NCBI GenBank assembly: GCA_041395625.1
Contig: JAWLAE010000002.1
Location: forward strand, 496,001 to 560,000
Length of the DNA stretch: 64,000 nucleotides
From: CADEED01 sp041395625
GTDB taxonomy: Bacteria; Pseudomonadota; Gammaproteobacteria; Steroidobacterales; Steroidobacteraceae
Direction of reading: 5' to 3'
The stretch's first letter is position 1. Each line of letters begins with the position of its first letter. The notes beneath the pieces were generated by a model. It did no database searches. It had not been told where the DNA came from and saw only the letters and a list, made by a program, of their open reading frames with translations. The translations under genes and the position numbers were made by a program. Shown piece after piece: positions 1-7,613 of the stretch.

Positions 1-231
1 GTACTTGCGGCCGATCAGTCGTTTGACCGCATACAGCGTGTTGTGCGGATTGGTGACGGCCTGGCGCTTGGCCGACTGGCCCACCAGCACCTCGTTGTCC
101 TTGGTGAACGCGACGATCGACGGCGTTGTGCGATCTCCCTCGCTGTTCTCGACGACGCGCGGCTTGCCGCCTTCCATGATCGCGACACACGAATTCGTGG
201 TGCCCAGATCGATCCCGATTACTTTGCCCAT
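1..231 (-). CDS. dnaK: Hsp70 chaperone DnaK, N-terminal 77 residues (cut by window edge)
   Basis: ATP-dependent cytoplasmic chaperone that works with GrpE and DnaJ. Reading leftwards from the ATG at 231, the product begins MGKVIGIDLGTTNSCVAIME, the canonical DnaK start with the phosphate-binding GIDLGTTNS loop at residues 6-14, and runs open to the window edge (about 77 codons of roughly 640). It lies 117 bases downstream of grpE on the same strand, the usual hrcA-grpE-dnaK order. The gap contains a possible sigma-32 promoter of its own. Only the beginning of the ATPase domain is visible. Confidence 0.97.
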   Translation of the reverse strand, partial: MGKVIGIDLGTTNSCVAIMEGGKPRVVENSEGDRTTPSIVAFTKDNEVLVGQSAKRQAVTNPHNTLYAVKRLIGRKY

Positions 232-303
232 GACGTTTCAATCTCCAAAAAAACTGTTTGCAGCAGACCGTCGTTCCACAGCTGGCAATCTACCTGCTGC
301 TCT

Positions 304-332
304 ATGTGTGTCCTGCGCCTGCGTCTTTCAAG
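304..332 (-). promoter_or_regulatory. Possible sigma-32 promoter before dnaK
   Basis: On the minus strand CTTGAAA (326-332) is a perfect match to the sigma-32 -35 consensus. ACACAT (304-309) lies 16 bases downstream and agrees only partly with the -10 consensus CCCCAT. It sits in the grpE-dnaK gap and could give dnaK an internal heat-inducible start. The -10 is weak, so this is a suggestion. Confidence 0.4.
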
Positions 333-348
333 CGGGCCGCGCACCTGA

Positions 349-885
349 CTACTCCTGCGCGACCACGACGCGAGCGGGCCGCAGCAAGCGCCCATTCAGT
401 TGATAGCCGCGCTGCACGACCGCCAGCACGGTTCCTGGCGCCGCATCCGCCGACGGCTGCGTCAGCATGGCTTCGTGCAACTCCGGATCAAACGGCTTAC
501 CCACCGGATCGATCACCTCGATCTGGCTCTTCTCGAAGGCTTTTTCGAGCAGCCGCAAGGTGGCACTTTGGCCCTCGATCAGACTGGCCGCATCGGCTTT
601 GTCAGCGTTCTGCATGGCCAGTTCGAGACTGTCCTTCACGGCCAGCAGCTCCTGGGCAAAGCGCTCGATGGCAAATTGCCGCGCGGAATCGAGATCGCGC
701 GCCGCCCGCTTGCGGACGTTCTCGATCTCGGCCAGCGAACGCAGATACTGATCCCAATGACTCTTGGCACGCTCCTCCGAGGCTGCCAACTCCGCTTTCA
801 ACTGCTCGTGCTCGACCAGTTCGGCAGCCGTCTCGGGCAGTACAGCGGTCTTGTCGTCATCCGCCTCTGTTCCGGATGTGCTCAC
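349..885 (-). CDS. grpE: Nucleotide exchange factor GrpE
   Basis: 178-residue cochaperone that releases ADP from DnaK. An acidic N-terminus leads into a long alpha-helical dimerisation region (about residues 20-90, with the conserved stretch AEIENVRKRAARD) and a C-terminal beta domain ending in GYQLNGRLLRPARVVVAQ, typical of the family. The start is GTG at 885, preceded by GCGAGG seven bases upstream. It sits 111 bases downstream of hrcA, with a good sigma-32 promoter in between and an inverted repeat in the leader. Confidence 0.97.
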   Translation of the reverse strand: MSTSGTEADDDKTAVLPETAAELVEHEQLKAELAASEERAKSHWDQYLRSLAEIENVRKRAARDLDSARQFAIERFAQELLAVKDSLELAMQNADKADAASLIEGQSATLRLLEKAFEKSQIEVIDPVGKPFDPELHEAMLTQPSADAAPGTVLAVVQRGYQLNGRLLRPARVVVAQE

Positions 886-912
886 CCGTTTACCTCGCCT
901 TAAGTTATATTA

Positions 913-935
913 ATCAGATACTTGCAATCTGAATT
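913..935. promoter_or_regulatory. Imperfect inverted repeat in the grpE leader
   Basis: AATCAGAT, seven bases, then ATCTGAAT: 7 of 8 arm positions pair. It lies between the sigma-32 promoter (976-1001) and the grpE GTG, so it would be in the transcript leader as well as in DNA. The canonical HrcA operator (CIRCE, TTAGCACTC-N9-GAGTGCTAA) was not found here. This repeat could be a divergent operator or an RNA hairpin; its function is unknown. Confidence 0.4.
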
Positions 936-975
936 GAAAGTATTCCAGCGCTTGCACGCAGCGCTACGGCGAGTG

Positions 976-1001
976 ATGGGGACGAACTGGCGTGATTCAA
1001 G
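976..1001 (-). promoter_or_regulatory. Sigma-32 promoter for grpE-dnaK
   Basis: Minus-strand CTTGAAT (995-1001), 13 bases, then CCCCAT (976-981), followed by CA. This is almost exactly the sigma-32 consensus CTTGAAA-N(11-16)-CCCCATNT. The -35 element overlaps the hrcA stop codon (997-999), so the heat-shock start for grpE is built into the end of the repressor gene. Confidence 0.75.
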
Positions 1002-2055
1002 GGCGCCGCGACAACGCCGCGCCGAGGAGCTTGGCGGACAGATCGACGATCGGGATGACCCGCTCGTAAGCCATGCGCGTCGGGCCGATCACACCCAGCA
1101 CGCCAAGTACTTCCGTGTCTGAGCTATATGGCGCGGTGACGACACTGCAGTCGTCCAGAATCTGGTAGCCCGACTCCTGGCCGATGAAGATATGTACGCC
1201 GTCAGCACGCAAGCTGTGATCGAGCAGGTGCAGAATGTCGCGCTTCTCGGTAAACGCCTCGAACAGGCGCCGCAGCTTCTCGACCGAGGCGAGCTCGCCG
1301 ACGCCCATCAGATTGGTTTCACCAGCCATGACGTACTCGAGCTCGCGCTTGCTGCTGTCATTGAACACCTGATCGGCAACCGTGATGGCATCCTTCATCA
1401 AAGCGTTCATCGTCTCGCGCGCTTCATGCATCTGGCGCAGGATCTCCTGGCGCACCTGTGTCAGCGTGCGACCGCGAACCTGTTCATTGAGGAAGTTCGC
1501 CGCACTACGGAATTCATCTGGCGAGAAGTAGCGTTCCAGTTGAATGATTCGGTTCTGCACCTCGCGGTCATCGAACACCAGCACCACGAGTGCGCGGTTT
1601 TCCGACAACGCGACGAATTCGATGTGGGTAATGGACGACTGGCGCGCCCGCGGCAACGTCACGACTCCAGCCAGTCGCGTGACGCTCGACAGCAGATTGG
1701 ACGCGGCTGCCACGAGCGCTTTGGAATCCTCGCCACCTGCGCCGAAGCGCGCACGCAGCTGATCGACATCGTCGTCGGAGAGCGTTTGGCCTGACCTGAG
1801 GATCGAATCGACGAAGAACCGGTACCCCTTGTCAGTCGGCACCCGACCAGCGGATGTGTGCGGCGAGGTGACGAAACCCAGCTGCTCGAGATCGGCGACG
1901 ATATTGCGGACCGTGGCCGAGGACAGCTGCAAACCCGAGTCGCGCGTCAGCGCGCGCGAGCCCACCGGCTGGCCATCGCGAATATAGCTCTCCACCAGCA
2001 CCCGCAGCAGGTACTGCTCGCGCTCGTTCAGCTCGTCTGCAGCCTCGTTCGTCAT
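997..2055 (-). CDS. hrcA: Heat-inducible transcription repressor HrcA
   Basis: DNA-binding repressor of class I heat-shock genes. The 352-residue product has an N-terminal winged helix (LNEREQYLLRVLVESYIRDG, then SATVRNIVADLEQLGF and TSAGRVPTDKGYRFFVD at about residues 8-85), followed by the GAF-like HrcA core. I chose the ATG at 2055, which has AGGGA just upstream; the frame could begin ten codons earlier at a TTG (2085). It is the first gene of the hrcA-grpE-dnaK block and diverges from nadK. No standard CIRCE element is visible upstream. Confidence 0.95.
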   Translation of the reverse strand: MTNEAADELNEREQYLLRVLVESYIRDGQPVGSRALTRDSGLQLSSATVRNIVADLEQLGFVTSPHTSAGRVPTDKGYRFFVDSILRSGQTLSDDDVDQLRARFGAGGEDSKALVAAASNLLSSVTRLAGVVTLPRARQSSITHIEFVALSENRALVVLVFDDREVQNRIIQLERYFSPDEFRSAANFLNEQVRGRTLTQVRQEILRQMHEARETMNALMKDAITVADQVFNDSSKRELEYVMAGETNLMGVGELASVEKLRRLFEAFTEKRDILHLLDHSLRADGVHIFIGQESGYQILDDCSVVTAPYSSDTEVLGVLGVIGPTRMAYERVIPIVDLSAKLLGAALSRRP

Positions 2056-2184
2056 GGTCCCTGGCGGCCGGAGTACTGGTCGCAAGCTACAGAAGGCTGC
2101 GCCGTGCCGTCAAGGAAATGGCTGCATTGTCGGGAGTGGTACCCGGTGCGTTCCCCGCGGACCGGGCGCATGCTACAAAGCAGC

Positions 2185-3078
2185 ATGATCATAGAAAAAC
2201 ATTGGGCGATCGTTGGCCGTTTCGCCGACGAGCGCGTCGCCGAAACGGCGCGGCTGCTGATCGAGCACCTGAACAGCCGGTCGATCCGCGTGCGCATCGC
2301 GCGCGACGCTGAACTGGCACTGACAGACCAACATTACGTCGAGCGCATGCCGGAAGAACAACTCGCCGATGGTGCCGACCTGATGGTGGCGATCGGCGGC
2401 GATGGCACCCTGCTCTATGCCGCGCGGCTGGTGGCCGAAAAGAACATCCCGCTGCTCGGAATCAACCGCGGACGACTGGGTTTCCTGACTGACGTCTTGC
2501 CCCAGGACATGCTCGCTTCGGTTGACGCGGTCGTGCAAGGCAGTTGCGAGGTCGACGAACGACCGCTGCTGGAAGCTAGGCTGATGTCGGTCGACGGTCG
2601 CGCCTGCCGCGTGCTGGCCTTGAATGACGTGGTCGTTCAGAAGGTGGCAACCGGCCGCATGCTCGATTTCGAGACCTGGATCGACGGCAGCTATGTCAAC
2701 AGTCACGGCGGCGATGGTCTGGTCGTAGCGAGCGCGACCGGCTCGACCGCCTATGCATTGTCGTGCGGCGGACCGATCGTGTCGCCCCATCTGGAGGTCG
2801 TGGTCGTGGCACCGATCTGTCCGCACACCCTGTCGGACCGGCCGATCGTGGTGTCATCCCGATCGGTGGTGGCGGTCACGCTCGTAGAACGCTTCGACGC
2901 GCGCGCGCAGATCACCTGCGACGGCGTGGTCATGGGCGAATTCCTGCCTGGCGATCGGCTCGAAATTCATTGTTCTGGCCGCAAAATACGCCTGCTGCAT
3001 CCGGCCGGTTTCGAGTATTACCGTCTACTGCGCTCCAAGCTGCACTGGGGCCGCGGCAGTTACGGCAAGCACGAGTAG
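2185..3078 (+). CDS. nadK: NAD kinase
   Basis: Phosphorylates NAD to NADP in the cytoplasm. The 297-residue product carries the GGDGTLL nucleotide motif (residues 71-77) and the GDGLVVASATGSTAYALS substrate loop (about 176-193). The usual Asn-Glu pair of the active site appears as Asn-Asp (ALNDVV, about 145-150), a conservative change. The ATG at 2185 matches the family N-terminus; another in-frame ATG lies five codons upstream at 2170 and neither has a strong ribosome site. recN starts six bases after the stop, so the two are probably cotranscribed. Confidence 0.95.
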   Translation: MIIEKHWAIVGRFADERVAETARLLIEHLNSRSIRVRIARDAELALTDQHYVERMPEEQLADGADLMVAIGGDGTLLYAARLVAEKNIPLLGINRGRLGFLTDVLPQDMLASVDAVVQGSCEVDERPLLEARLMSVDGRACRVLALNDVVVQKVATGRMLDFETWIDGSYVNSHGGDGLVVASATGSTAYALSCGGPIVSPHLEVVVVAPICPHTLSDRPIVVSSRSVVAVTLVERFDARAQITCDGVVMGEFLPGDRLEIHCSGRKIRLLHPAGFEYYRLLRSKLHWGRGSYGKHE

Positions 3079-3084
3079 TTACCT

Positions 3085-4809
3085 ATGCTCACTCATCTAC
3101 AGATTCGCGATTTCGCCATCATCGACCAGGTGGAACTCGAATTGCGCGCGGGGCTAACCGTGCTCACGGGCGAGACGGGTGCCGGCAAATCCATCATGGT
3201 CGATGCACTCGCCTTGCTCGCCGGTGGCAAGGGCGGCGCCGAGGTGGTGCGCGCCGGCAGTGAGCGGGCGGAACTCGCGGCGACATTCCAGGTACCGAAA
3301 GCGGCCAAGGCCTTGCGGGCGCTGCTAGCGGAACAGTCGGTGGAGCTGGACGACGAGCTGTCGGTGCGACGGGTAATCGCCAGTGACGGCCGCTCACGCG
3401 CCTATGTCAATGGTGTCTCGGTACCCATCCAGCTATTGAAGACTGTCGGCGGACATCTGATCGATATCCACGGCCAGCACGAGTTCCAGTCATTAACGCG
3501 TGCAACAGCGCAGCGCGAGCTCCTCGACGAATACGGCGGCAACCTCGAGTTGGCGGAAAAAGTAGCGGCGGCGCATGCGAGCTGGCTCGATCTCGTCAAT
3601 CGCACCGCCGAACTGGAAGGCCGGGCACGTGATCGCGACGCACGCCTCGAGCTGTTGCGCTATCAGGTGGGCGAGCTGCAGGCTCTCGATCTGCAGCCCG
3701 ACGAGTTGCCGCAACTGCTGGACGAACGCACACGACATTCCAATCGGGGACGACTCGCGGCAGCGGCCCAGGCGGCGGTTAGCCTGTTGTATGACGCCGA
3801 GGAAGGCAGCGCACATGCGGCAGCGAGCCGGGCCCTCACTGGCCTGAAGACGCTCGCGAACATCGACGAGCGTCTGGGCGCAGTCATACCGATGATCGAC
3901 AGCGGGTTGATCCAGATTCAAGAAGCGGCGCGCGAGCTGTCCCGTTATCTGGAAACACTGGAGCTCGACCCAGCACGCCAGGATGCAATCGAGAAGCGGC
4001 TCGCGGCAGTCGAGGAGTTGTCGCGCAAGCATCGCGTACCGGCAGCCGACCTGCCAGGTCGCGCAGCCTTGGTGCAGGCGGAACTCGCCGAGCTCGAGCG
4101 AGCCGACTCGAACCTGGCGTCGCTGCGCAAAGAGCAAACTGCTGCGCTCGAATCGTATCGCAAGCTGGCGCAACAGCTGACCGCCTGTCGCGTGACGGCA
4201 GCGCGCAGCCTGTCGAAGGACATCACGTCGCGCATGCAGACCCTGGGCATGGCGGGCGGTCGCTTTCTGATCGACGTGTCGCCCTCGGCGAGTGGCGAGC
4301 CCAGCGCACACGGGCTCGATAGTCTGGAATTCCGTGTCACCGCCAACCCAGGTCAACCGCTGCGATCGTTAGCCAAAGTTGCCTCCGGCGGCGAGCTCTC
4401 GCGGCTGTCGCTGGCGGTGCAGGTCTCGTGCGCGGCGGAGGAATCGCGCTGCATGGTGTTCGACGAAGTCGACGCCGGCGTCGGGGGCGCGGTTGCTGAA
4501 ATCGTGGGGCGCGAACTGAAGGCGTTCGGCCATCGCGGTCAGGCTTTGTGCGTCACACACCTGCCGCAGGTAGCGAGCCAGGGCCACCATCACCTGCGTG
4601 TCGCCAAGCTCACCGATGGCAAGACGACACGCACCGCAGTGGCGGAACTGACGATGGATGAACGCGCGGAGGAGCTGGCGCGCATGCTGGGTGGTCTGGA
4701 AGTGACCGGCAAGGCGCGCGAGCATGCCCGCGAGATGCTGCAGTTGGGTGCTGCGGCAGACGGTAAAGCCGCCGGCACGGCGAGCGGCCGGACGCGCTCT
4801 AAATCCTGA
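3085..4809 (+). CDS. recN: DNA repair ATPase RecN
   Basis: SMC-like ATPase used in recombinational repair of double-strand breaks. 574 residues, close to the usual length. Walker A is GETGAGKS at residues 29-36. A long coiled-coil-rich middle follows, then the ABC signature SGGELSRLSLAVQ and Walker B CMVFDEVDAG near residues 430-470. It follows nadK by six bases, a pairing common in gammaproteobacteria, and is convergent with fur 27 bases downstream. Confidence 0.96.
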   Translation: MLTHLQIRDFAIIDQVELELRAGLTVLTGETGAGKSIMVDALALLAGGKGGAEVVRAGSERAELAATFQVPKAAKALRALLAEQSVELDDELSVRRVIASDGRSRAYVNGVSVPIQLLKTVGGHLIDIHGQHEFQSLTRATAQRELLDEYGGNLELAEKVAAAHASWLDLVNRTAELEGRARDRDARLELLRYQVGELQALDLQPDELPQLLDERTRHSNRGRLAAAAQAAVSLLYDAEEGSAHAAASRALTGLKTLANIDERLGAVIPMIDSGLIQIQEAARELSRYLETLELDPARQDAIEKRLAAVEELSRKHRVPAADLPGRAALVQAELAELERADSNLASLRKEQTAALESYRKLAQQLTACRVTAARSLSKDITSRMQTLGMAGGRFLIDVSPSASGEPSAHGLDSLEFRVTANPGQPLRSLAKVASGGELSRLSLAVQVSCAAEESRCMVFDEVDAGVGGAVAEIVGRELKAFGHRGQALCVTHLPQVASQGHHHLRVAKLTDGKTTRTAVAELTMDERAEELARMLGGLEVTGKAREHAREMLQLGAAADGKAAGTASGRTRSKS

Positions 4810-4836
4810 GGACGAAAGACGCTGGGTCGGCGCGGC

Positions 4837-5298
4837 TCAGTCCTTCTGACGTGCCTTGCGATCCGGACAATTGGGGCGCTTGCACTGGCCGTACAGAATC
4901 ATCGCGTGATCGCGCAACTCGAACCCGGCGCGCCCGGCGATCGCCATCTGTTTTTCTTCAATCGCCCGATCGACGAATTCCTCGACGCGGCCGCAATCGA
5001 CACAGACGATATGGTCGTGATGCGCACCTTGATTGAGCTCGAATACACCGAGGCCGCTGTCGAAATGATGGCGCGACACGAGCCCAGCGGCCTCGAACTG
5101 GGTGAGCACGCGATAGACGGTCGCGAGCCCGATATCCAGGTTGGCATCGAGCAGGCGCTTGTAGATCTCCTCGGCCGACAGGTGCCGACGCGCGGGGCCA
5201 TCCTCGTTGTCGGCACCGCCACCCTCCAGAATCTCGAGGATTCTGAGTCTGGGCGTGGTGACTTTGAGCCCCGCCTTACGTAAATCCTGACTCTCCAA
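4837..5298 (-). CDS. fur: Ferric uptake regulator Fur
   Basis: Iron-responsive repressor. From the TTG at 5298 the 153-residue product begins MESQDLRKAGLKVTTPRLRI, matching the normal Fur N-terminus, and this TTG has GGGAG eight bases upstream. A longer reading to an ATG at 5349 would overlap the bamE start codon and add 17 residues absent from the family, so I prefer the TTG. The winged helix spans about residues 10-85. Metal-site features are the HHDHIVCVDCG segment and a C-terminal CKRPNCPD pair. Confidence 0.93.
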   Translation of the reverse strand: MESQDLRKAGLKVTTPRLRILEILEGGGADNEDGPARRHLSAEEIYKRLLDANLDIGLATVYRVLTQFEAAGLVSRHHFDSGLGVFELNQGAHHDHIVCVDCGRVEEFVDRAIEEKQMAIAGRAGFELRDHAMILYGQCKRPNCPDRKARQKD

Positions 5299-5333
5299 CA
5301 GTAGGTCTCCCGGCTGCAAAATGTTGGCTGCGG

Positions 5334-5339
5334 TATGAT
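5334..5339 (+). promoter_or_regulatory. Possible -10 element for bamE
   Basis: TATGAT lies eight bases before the bamE ATG at 5348 and no Shine-Dalgarno sequence separates them. If used, transcription would begin at or next to the start codon. No convincing -35 hexamer is present. Confidence 0.3.
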
Positions 5340-5347
5340 GCGCCACC

Positions 5348-5863
5348 ATGAAGCAGCTTGCACTACGTACACTTCTGATCGCCGCGCTCGCTCTCGGCGC
5401 GACGGCGTGCGTCTACCGGGTCAATATTCAGCAGGGCAACTTCCTGACCACGGAAACCACCGATCAGCTGAAAGTAGGCATGACGCGCAGCCAGGTGCGG
5501 TTCCTGCTCGGCACACCGATGGTGCCGGATGCGTTCGACGATGATCGGTGGGATTATCTCTACACGATGCAGCGCGGCCGGCTCAAGAAGCCTGAGCGGC
5601 GGCAATTGATCGTCTATTTCACGGACGACAAAGTGGTGCGCTTCGAGAACGATGGCATCCTGCCCCGCGCCGCCAGCATCGGCGCCACGCAAAGGCCGAA
5701 AGCCAGTCTCTGGCGCCGTCTTACTGGGCGGGGCGACGCGGAGCCGGTCGTCGGGCCCGTCACCGATCCGGACGCGCCGCCGAGCCCCGTGCCCGACAAA
5801 CCCGAGCCGGCTAACCCGAATCCCGACCCCGTCGGCGGGCCCGGCTCCGCCTCGACTCCTTAG
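5348..5863 (+). CDS. bamE: Outer membrane assembly lipoprotein BamE (SmpA/OmlA)
   Basis: Lipoprotein subunit of the BAM outer-membrane protein insertase. A signal peptide ends in a lipobox-like GATAC (Cys21). The BamE domain follows (about residues 25-115) with VGMTRSQVRFLLGTPMVPDAF and WDYLYTMQ. The C-terminal ~55 residues are an unusually long Pro-rich tail. It diverges from fur across about 49 bases, the classic fur/bamE arrangement. Its 3' end overlaps the opposite-strand rnfH by 53 bases. Confidence 0.95.
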   Translation: MKQLALRTLLIAALALGATACVYRVNIQQGNFLTTETTDQLKVGMTRSQVRFLLGTPMVPDAFDDDRWDYLYTMQRGRLKKPERRQLIVYFTDDKVVRFENDGILPRAASIGATQRPKASLWRRLTGRGDAEPVVGPVTDPDAPPSPVPDKPEPANPNPDPVGGPGSASTP

Positions 5864-6107
5864 GATCTATCGCGAGCGGCCGATAGAGCTCGACGCGATC
5901 GCCATCGCGCGGCCGTACGTCGCGGTCGCACAAGTCGCCGAAGATACCGACGTCCGCCGTGGCCCAAGGAATATCTTCGGCTGCGCATCTGCTCGCCGCC
6001 ATCACTAACAACTCCTGAATCGTGGCGGATTCCGGCACCGTCAGCTGACAGAGAAACTGGTGCTCCGACGTCGCGTAAGCGAGCGTAACTTGCTTACTGC
6101 CCGTCAT
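5811..6107 (-). CDS. rnfH: RnfH family protein (UPF0125)
   Basis: Small beta-grasp protein of unknown biochemical role, 98 residues. It shows the family pattern VTLAYATSEHQFLCQLTVPESATIQELL and DGDRVELYRPLAIDPKESRRSRA. Its ATG overlaps the ratA stop in ATGA, so the pair is translationally coupled as in E. coli ratA-rnfH (ratAB). The last 53 bases overlap the 3' end of bamE on the other strand. Confidence 0.92.
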   Translation of the reverse strand: MTGSKQVTLAYATSEHQFLCQLTVPESATIQELLVMAASRCAAEDIPWATADVGIFGDLCDRDVRPRDGDRVELYRPLAIDPKESRRSRARRRGRDSG

Positions 6108-6535
6108 TTGCTGTCAGCACGCGCCCGCGCCACGAATGCATCGACCAACGACGCCGCAGTCTCGACGAACATGGGCTCGAACATGGCAGCGGAAAGAATA
6201 CTGGCGAATTCGAACCGCAGTGTGAGTTCGATACGGCTGCCGGACTTCCCTACTGCACTGATCAGCCAACCGCCACTGAGCGAGCGAAACGGCCCCTGGT
6301 CCAGCTGCAGCTCGATGCGCTGGCAGGGAAACAGCACGTTGCGAGTGGTGAATTCGAACTGCAGCGGCCCGCGCTTGACGCCGAGGGTCGCGACGATCTC
6401 GCTATCGGTCGCCGATTCCACCCGGGCCCACTCGCACCATGGTACGAACGCCGGGTATTGCTCCACGTCGTTGATCAGCTCGTACATGCGCGTCGGCGAG
6501 GCGGCAACGAGCGCTGAGCGTTTGACTTCACGCAT
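6104..6535 (-). CDS. ratA: RatA, START/COQ10-like ubiquinone-binding or ribosome-associated toxin
   Basis: 143-residue SRPBCC/START-fold protein of the RatA/COQ10 group. It starts MREVKRSALVAASPTRMYELINDVEQYPAFVPWCEWARV, the family signature. The ATG at 6535 gives the normal length; an upstream extension in the same frame runs antisense through smpB and is not credible. It is coupled to rnfH and diverges from smpB 60 bases away. Both a ribosome-subunit-association toxin role and a quinone-binding role have been proposed for relatives. Confidence 0.92.
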   Translation of the reverse strand: MREVKRSALVAASPTRMYELINDVEQYPAFVPWCEWARVESATDSEIVATLGVKRGPLQFEFTTRNVLFPCQRIELQLDQGPFRSLSGGWLISAVGKSGSRIELTLRFEFASILSAAMFEPMFVETAASLVDAFVARARADSK

Positions 6536-6580
6536 CCAGAGATTGTCGCGGAGCGAGCCGCTCCTCACAACTGCAAGCGG

Positions 6581-6586
6581 TACAAT
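6581..6586 (+). promoter_or_regulatory. Possible -10 element for smpB
   Basis: TACAAT ends nine bases before the smpB ATG with no ribosome-binding site in between. This resembles the arrangement at bamE; both read GCGGTA, two variable bases, then AT. No clear -35 is visible. Confidence 0.3.
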
Positions 6587-6595
6587 AGTGACGCC

Positions 6596-7084
6596 ATGGC
6601 ACAGAAGAAGGACAAGCAGCAGCAGCCGAAGGACGGCCAACGGCTGATTGCCGAGAACCGTAAGGCCCGCTATGACTATTTCATCGAGGAGCGCATCGAA
6701 GCCGGCATCGCGCTCGAGGGCTGGGAGGTCAAAGCTCTGCGCGCCGGCAAGGCGCAGATCACCGAAGCCTATGTGTACCTGAAGAATGCCGAGGCGTTCC
6801 TGTTCGGGGCCCACATCGCGCCTCTCAAGACCACCTCCACGCACGTGACCGCCGACCCCATCCGCACGCGCAAGCTGCTGCTGAAACGCTCGGAACTGGC
6901 GCGCCTCGTGGGCAGCGTCGAACGCAAGGGCTACACCCTCGTGCCGCTCGACCTACACTGGAGTCACGGTCGGGCGAAGTTGCAGCTAGGGCTGGCCAAG
7001 GGCAAACAGCAGCACGACAAGCGCGCCACGGAGAAGGACCGCGACTGGCAACGTGACAAAGCGCGGATTCTGCGACGCGGTTAG
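6596..7084 (+). CDS. smpB: SsrA-binding protein SmpB
   Basis: tmRNA-binding partner in trans-translation, which rescues stalled ribosomes. 162 residues with the SmpB signature IAENRKARYDYFIEERIEAG, GWEVKALRAGKAQITEAYV and the basic C-terminal tail DKRATEKDRDWQRDKARIL that occupies the mRNA channel. It is followed after about 76 bases by its RNA partner ssrA. Confidence 0.97.
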   Translation: MAQKKDKQQQPKDGQRLIAENRKARYDYFIEERIEAGIALEGWEVKALRAGKAQITEAYVYLKNAEAFLFGAHIAPLKTTSTHVTADPIRTRKLLLKRSELARLVGSVERKGYTLVPLDLHWSHGRAKLQLGLAKGKQQHDKRATEKDRDWQRDKARILRRG

Positions 7085-7160
7085 CGCCGCGCCAGGCCCG
7101 CAGCACTTGAACTTCTCGCATTTGCGCCCATCTAAGACTAGGATGTAGACAACCTTTTAC

Positions 7161-7512
7161 GGGGGCGACCGGTTTCGACGTGGGTTGCGAACCGTGAGTG
7201 GCGTACCGAGGCGCATGGCCCTCGTAAAACACTGTGCAAAATATAGTTGCAAACGACGACAACTACGCACTAGCTGCTTAATTCGCAGCTGCCCCCTGAC
7301 CAGTCTGTGCCTATGCAGCTGAATCAGGGGACGCGTTCATAGGATCGCGGCACCGCGTGCTACGGGCGGTGCCGTTAAGAGTCACTGTAGCTGGCTCGGC
7401 GTCTTCCCTGCTCCTCGGGTAGCGCTGAGTAAGAACCAAAGAGAGAGCTATGTACGTAGATATTCACGTCTAGGGCTTGCGGACGCGGGTTCAATTCCCG
7501 CCGCCTCCACCA
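7161..7512 (+). ncRNA. ssrA: tmRNA (SsrA)
   Basis: One-piece transfer-messenger RNA of about 352 bases. The 5' GGGGGCG (7161-7167) pairs with CGCCTCC (7502-7508). The third pair is G-U, the alanine identity element. It is followed by discriminator A and an encoded CCA (7510-7512). The T-loop reads GGTTCAATTCC. Internal frame 7249-7281 encodes the proteolysis tag ANDDNYALAA. It lies directly after smpB. Confidence 0.98.
7249..7281 (+). other. ssrA: tmRNA tag-peptide reading frame (ANDDNYALAA)
   Basis: The resume codon GCA at 7249 is followed by AAC GAC GAC AAC TAC GCA CTA GCT GCT and TAA. The peptide differs from the E. coli tag by one Asp-for-Glu change and keeps the C-terminal LAA recognised by ClpXP adaptors. 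Confidence 0.95.
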
Positions 7513-7613
7513 ATTCGCGCCAGATTCGCGGCGATGGGTTGACCCATACCCAAGCGGCAGACTGACGCCGCAGGCGCATAGCGCAAGCGTTTTGCGACGC
7601 GATGTTGTAGTGA

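Noticed and set aside
886..2184. Search for a canonical CIRCE operator around hrcA and grpE
   Set aside because: No TTAGCACTC-N9-GAGTGCTAA or close variant was visible; only the weaker repeat at 913-935 is reported.
7512..7613. tmRNA 3' end as an integration site for a genomic island
   Set aside because: The ssrA end is intact, but no integrase gene and no duplicated ssrA 3' end were recognised in the window. The short hairpins here lack T tracts.
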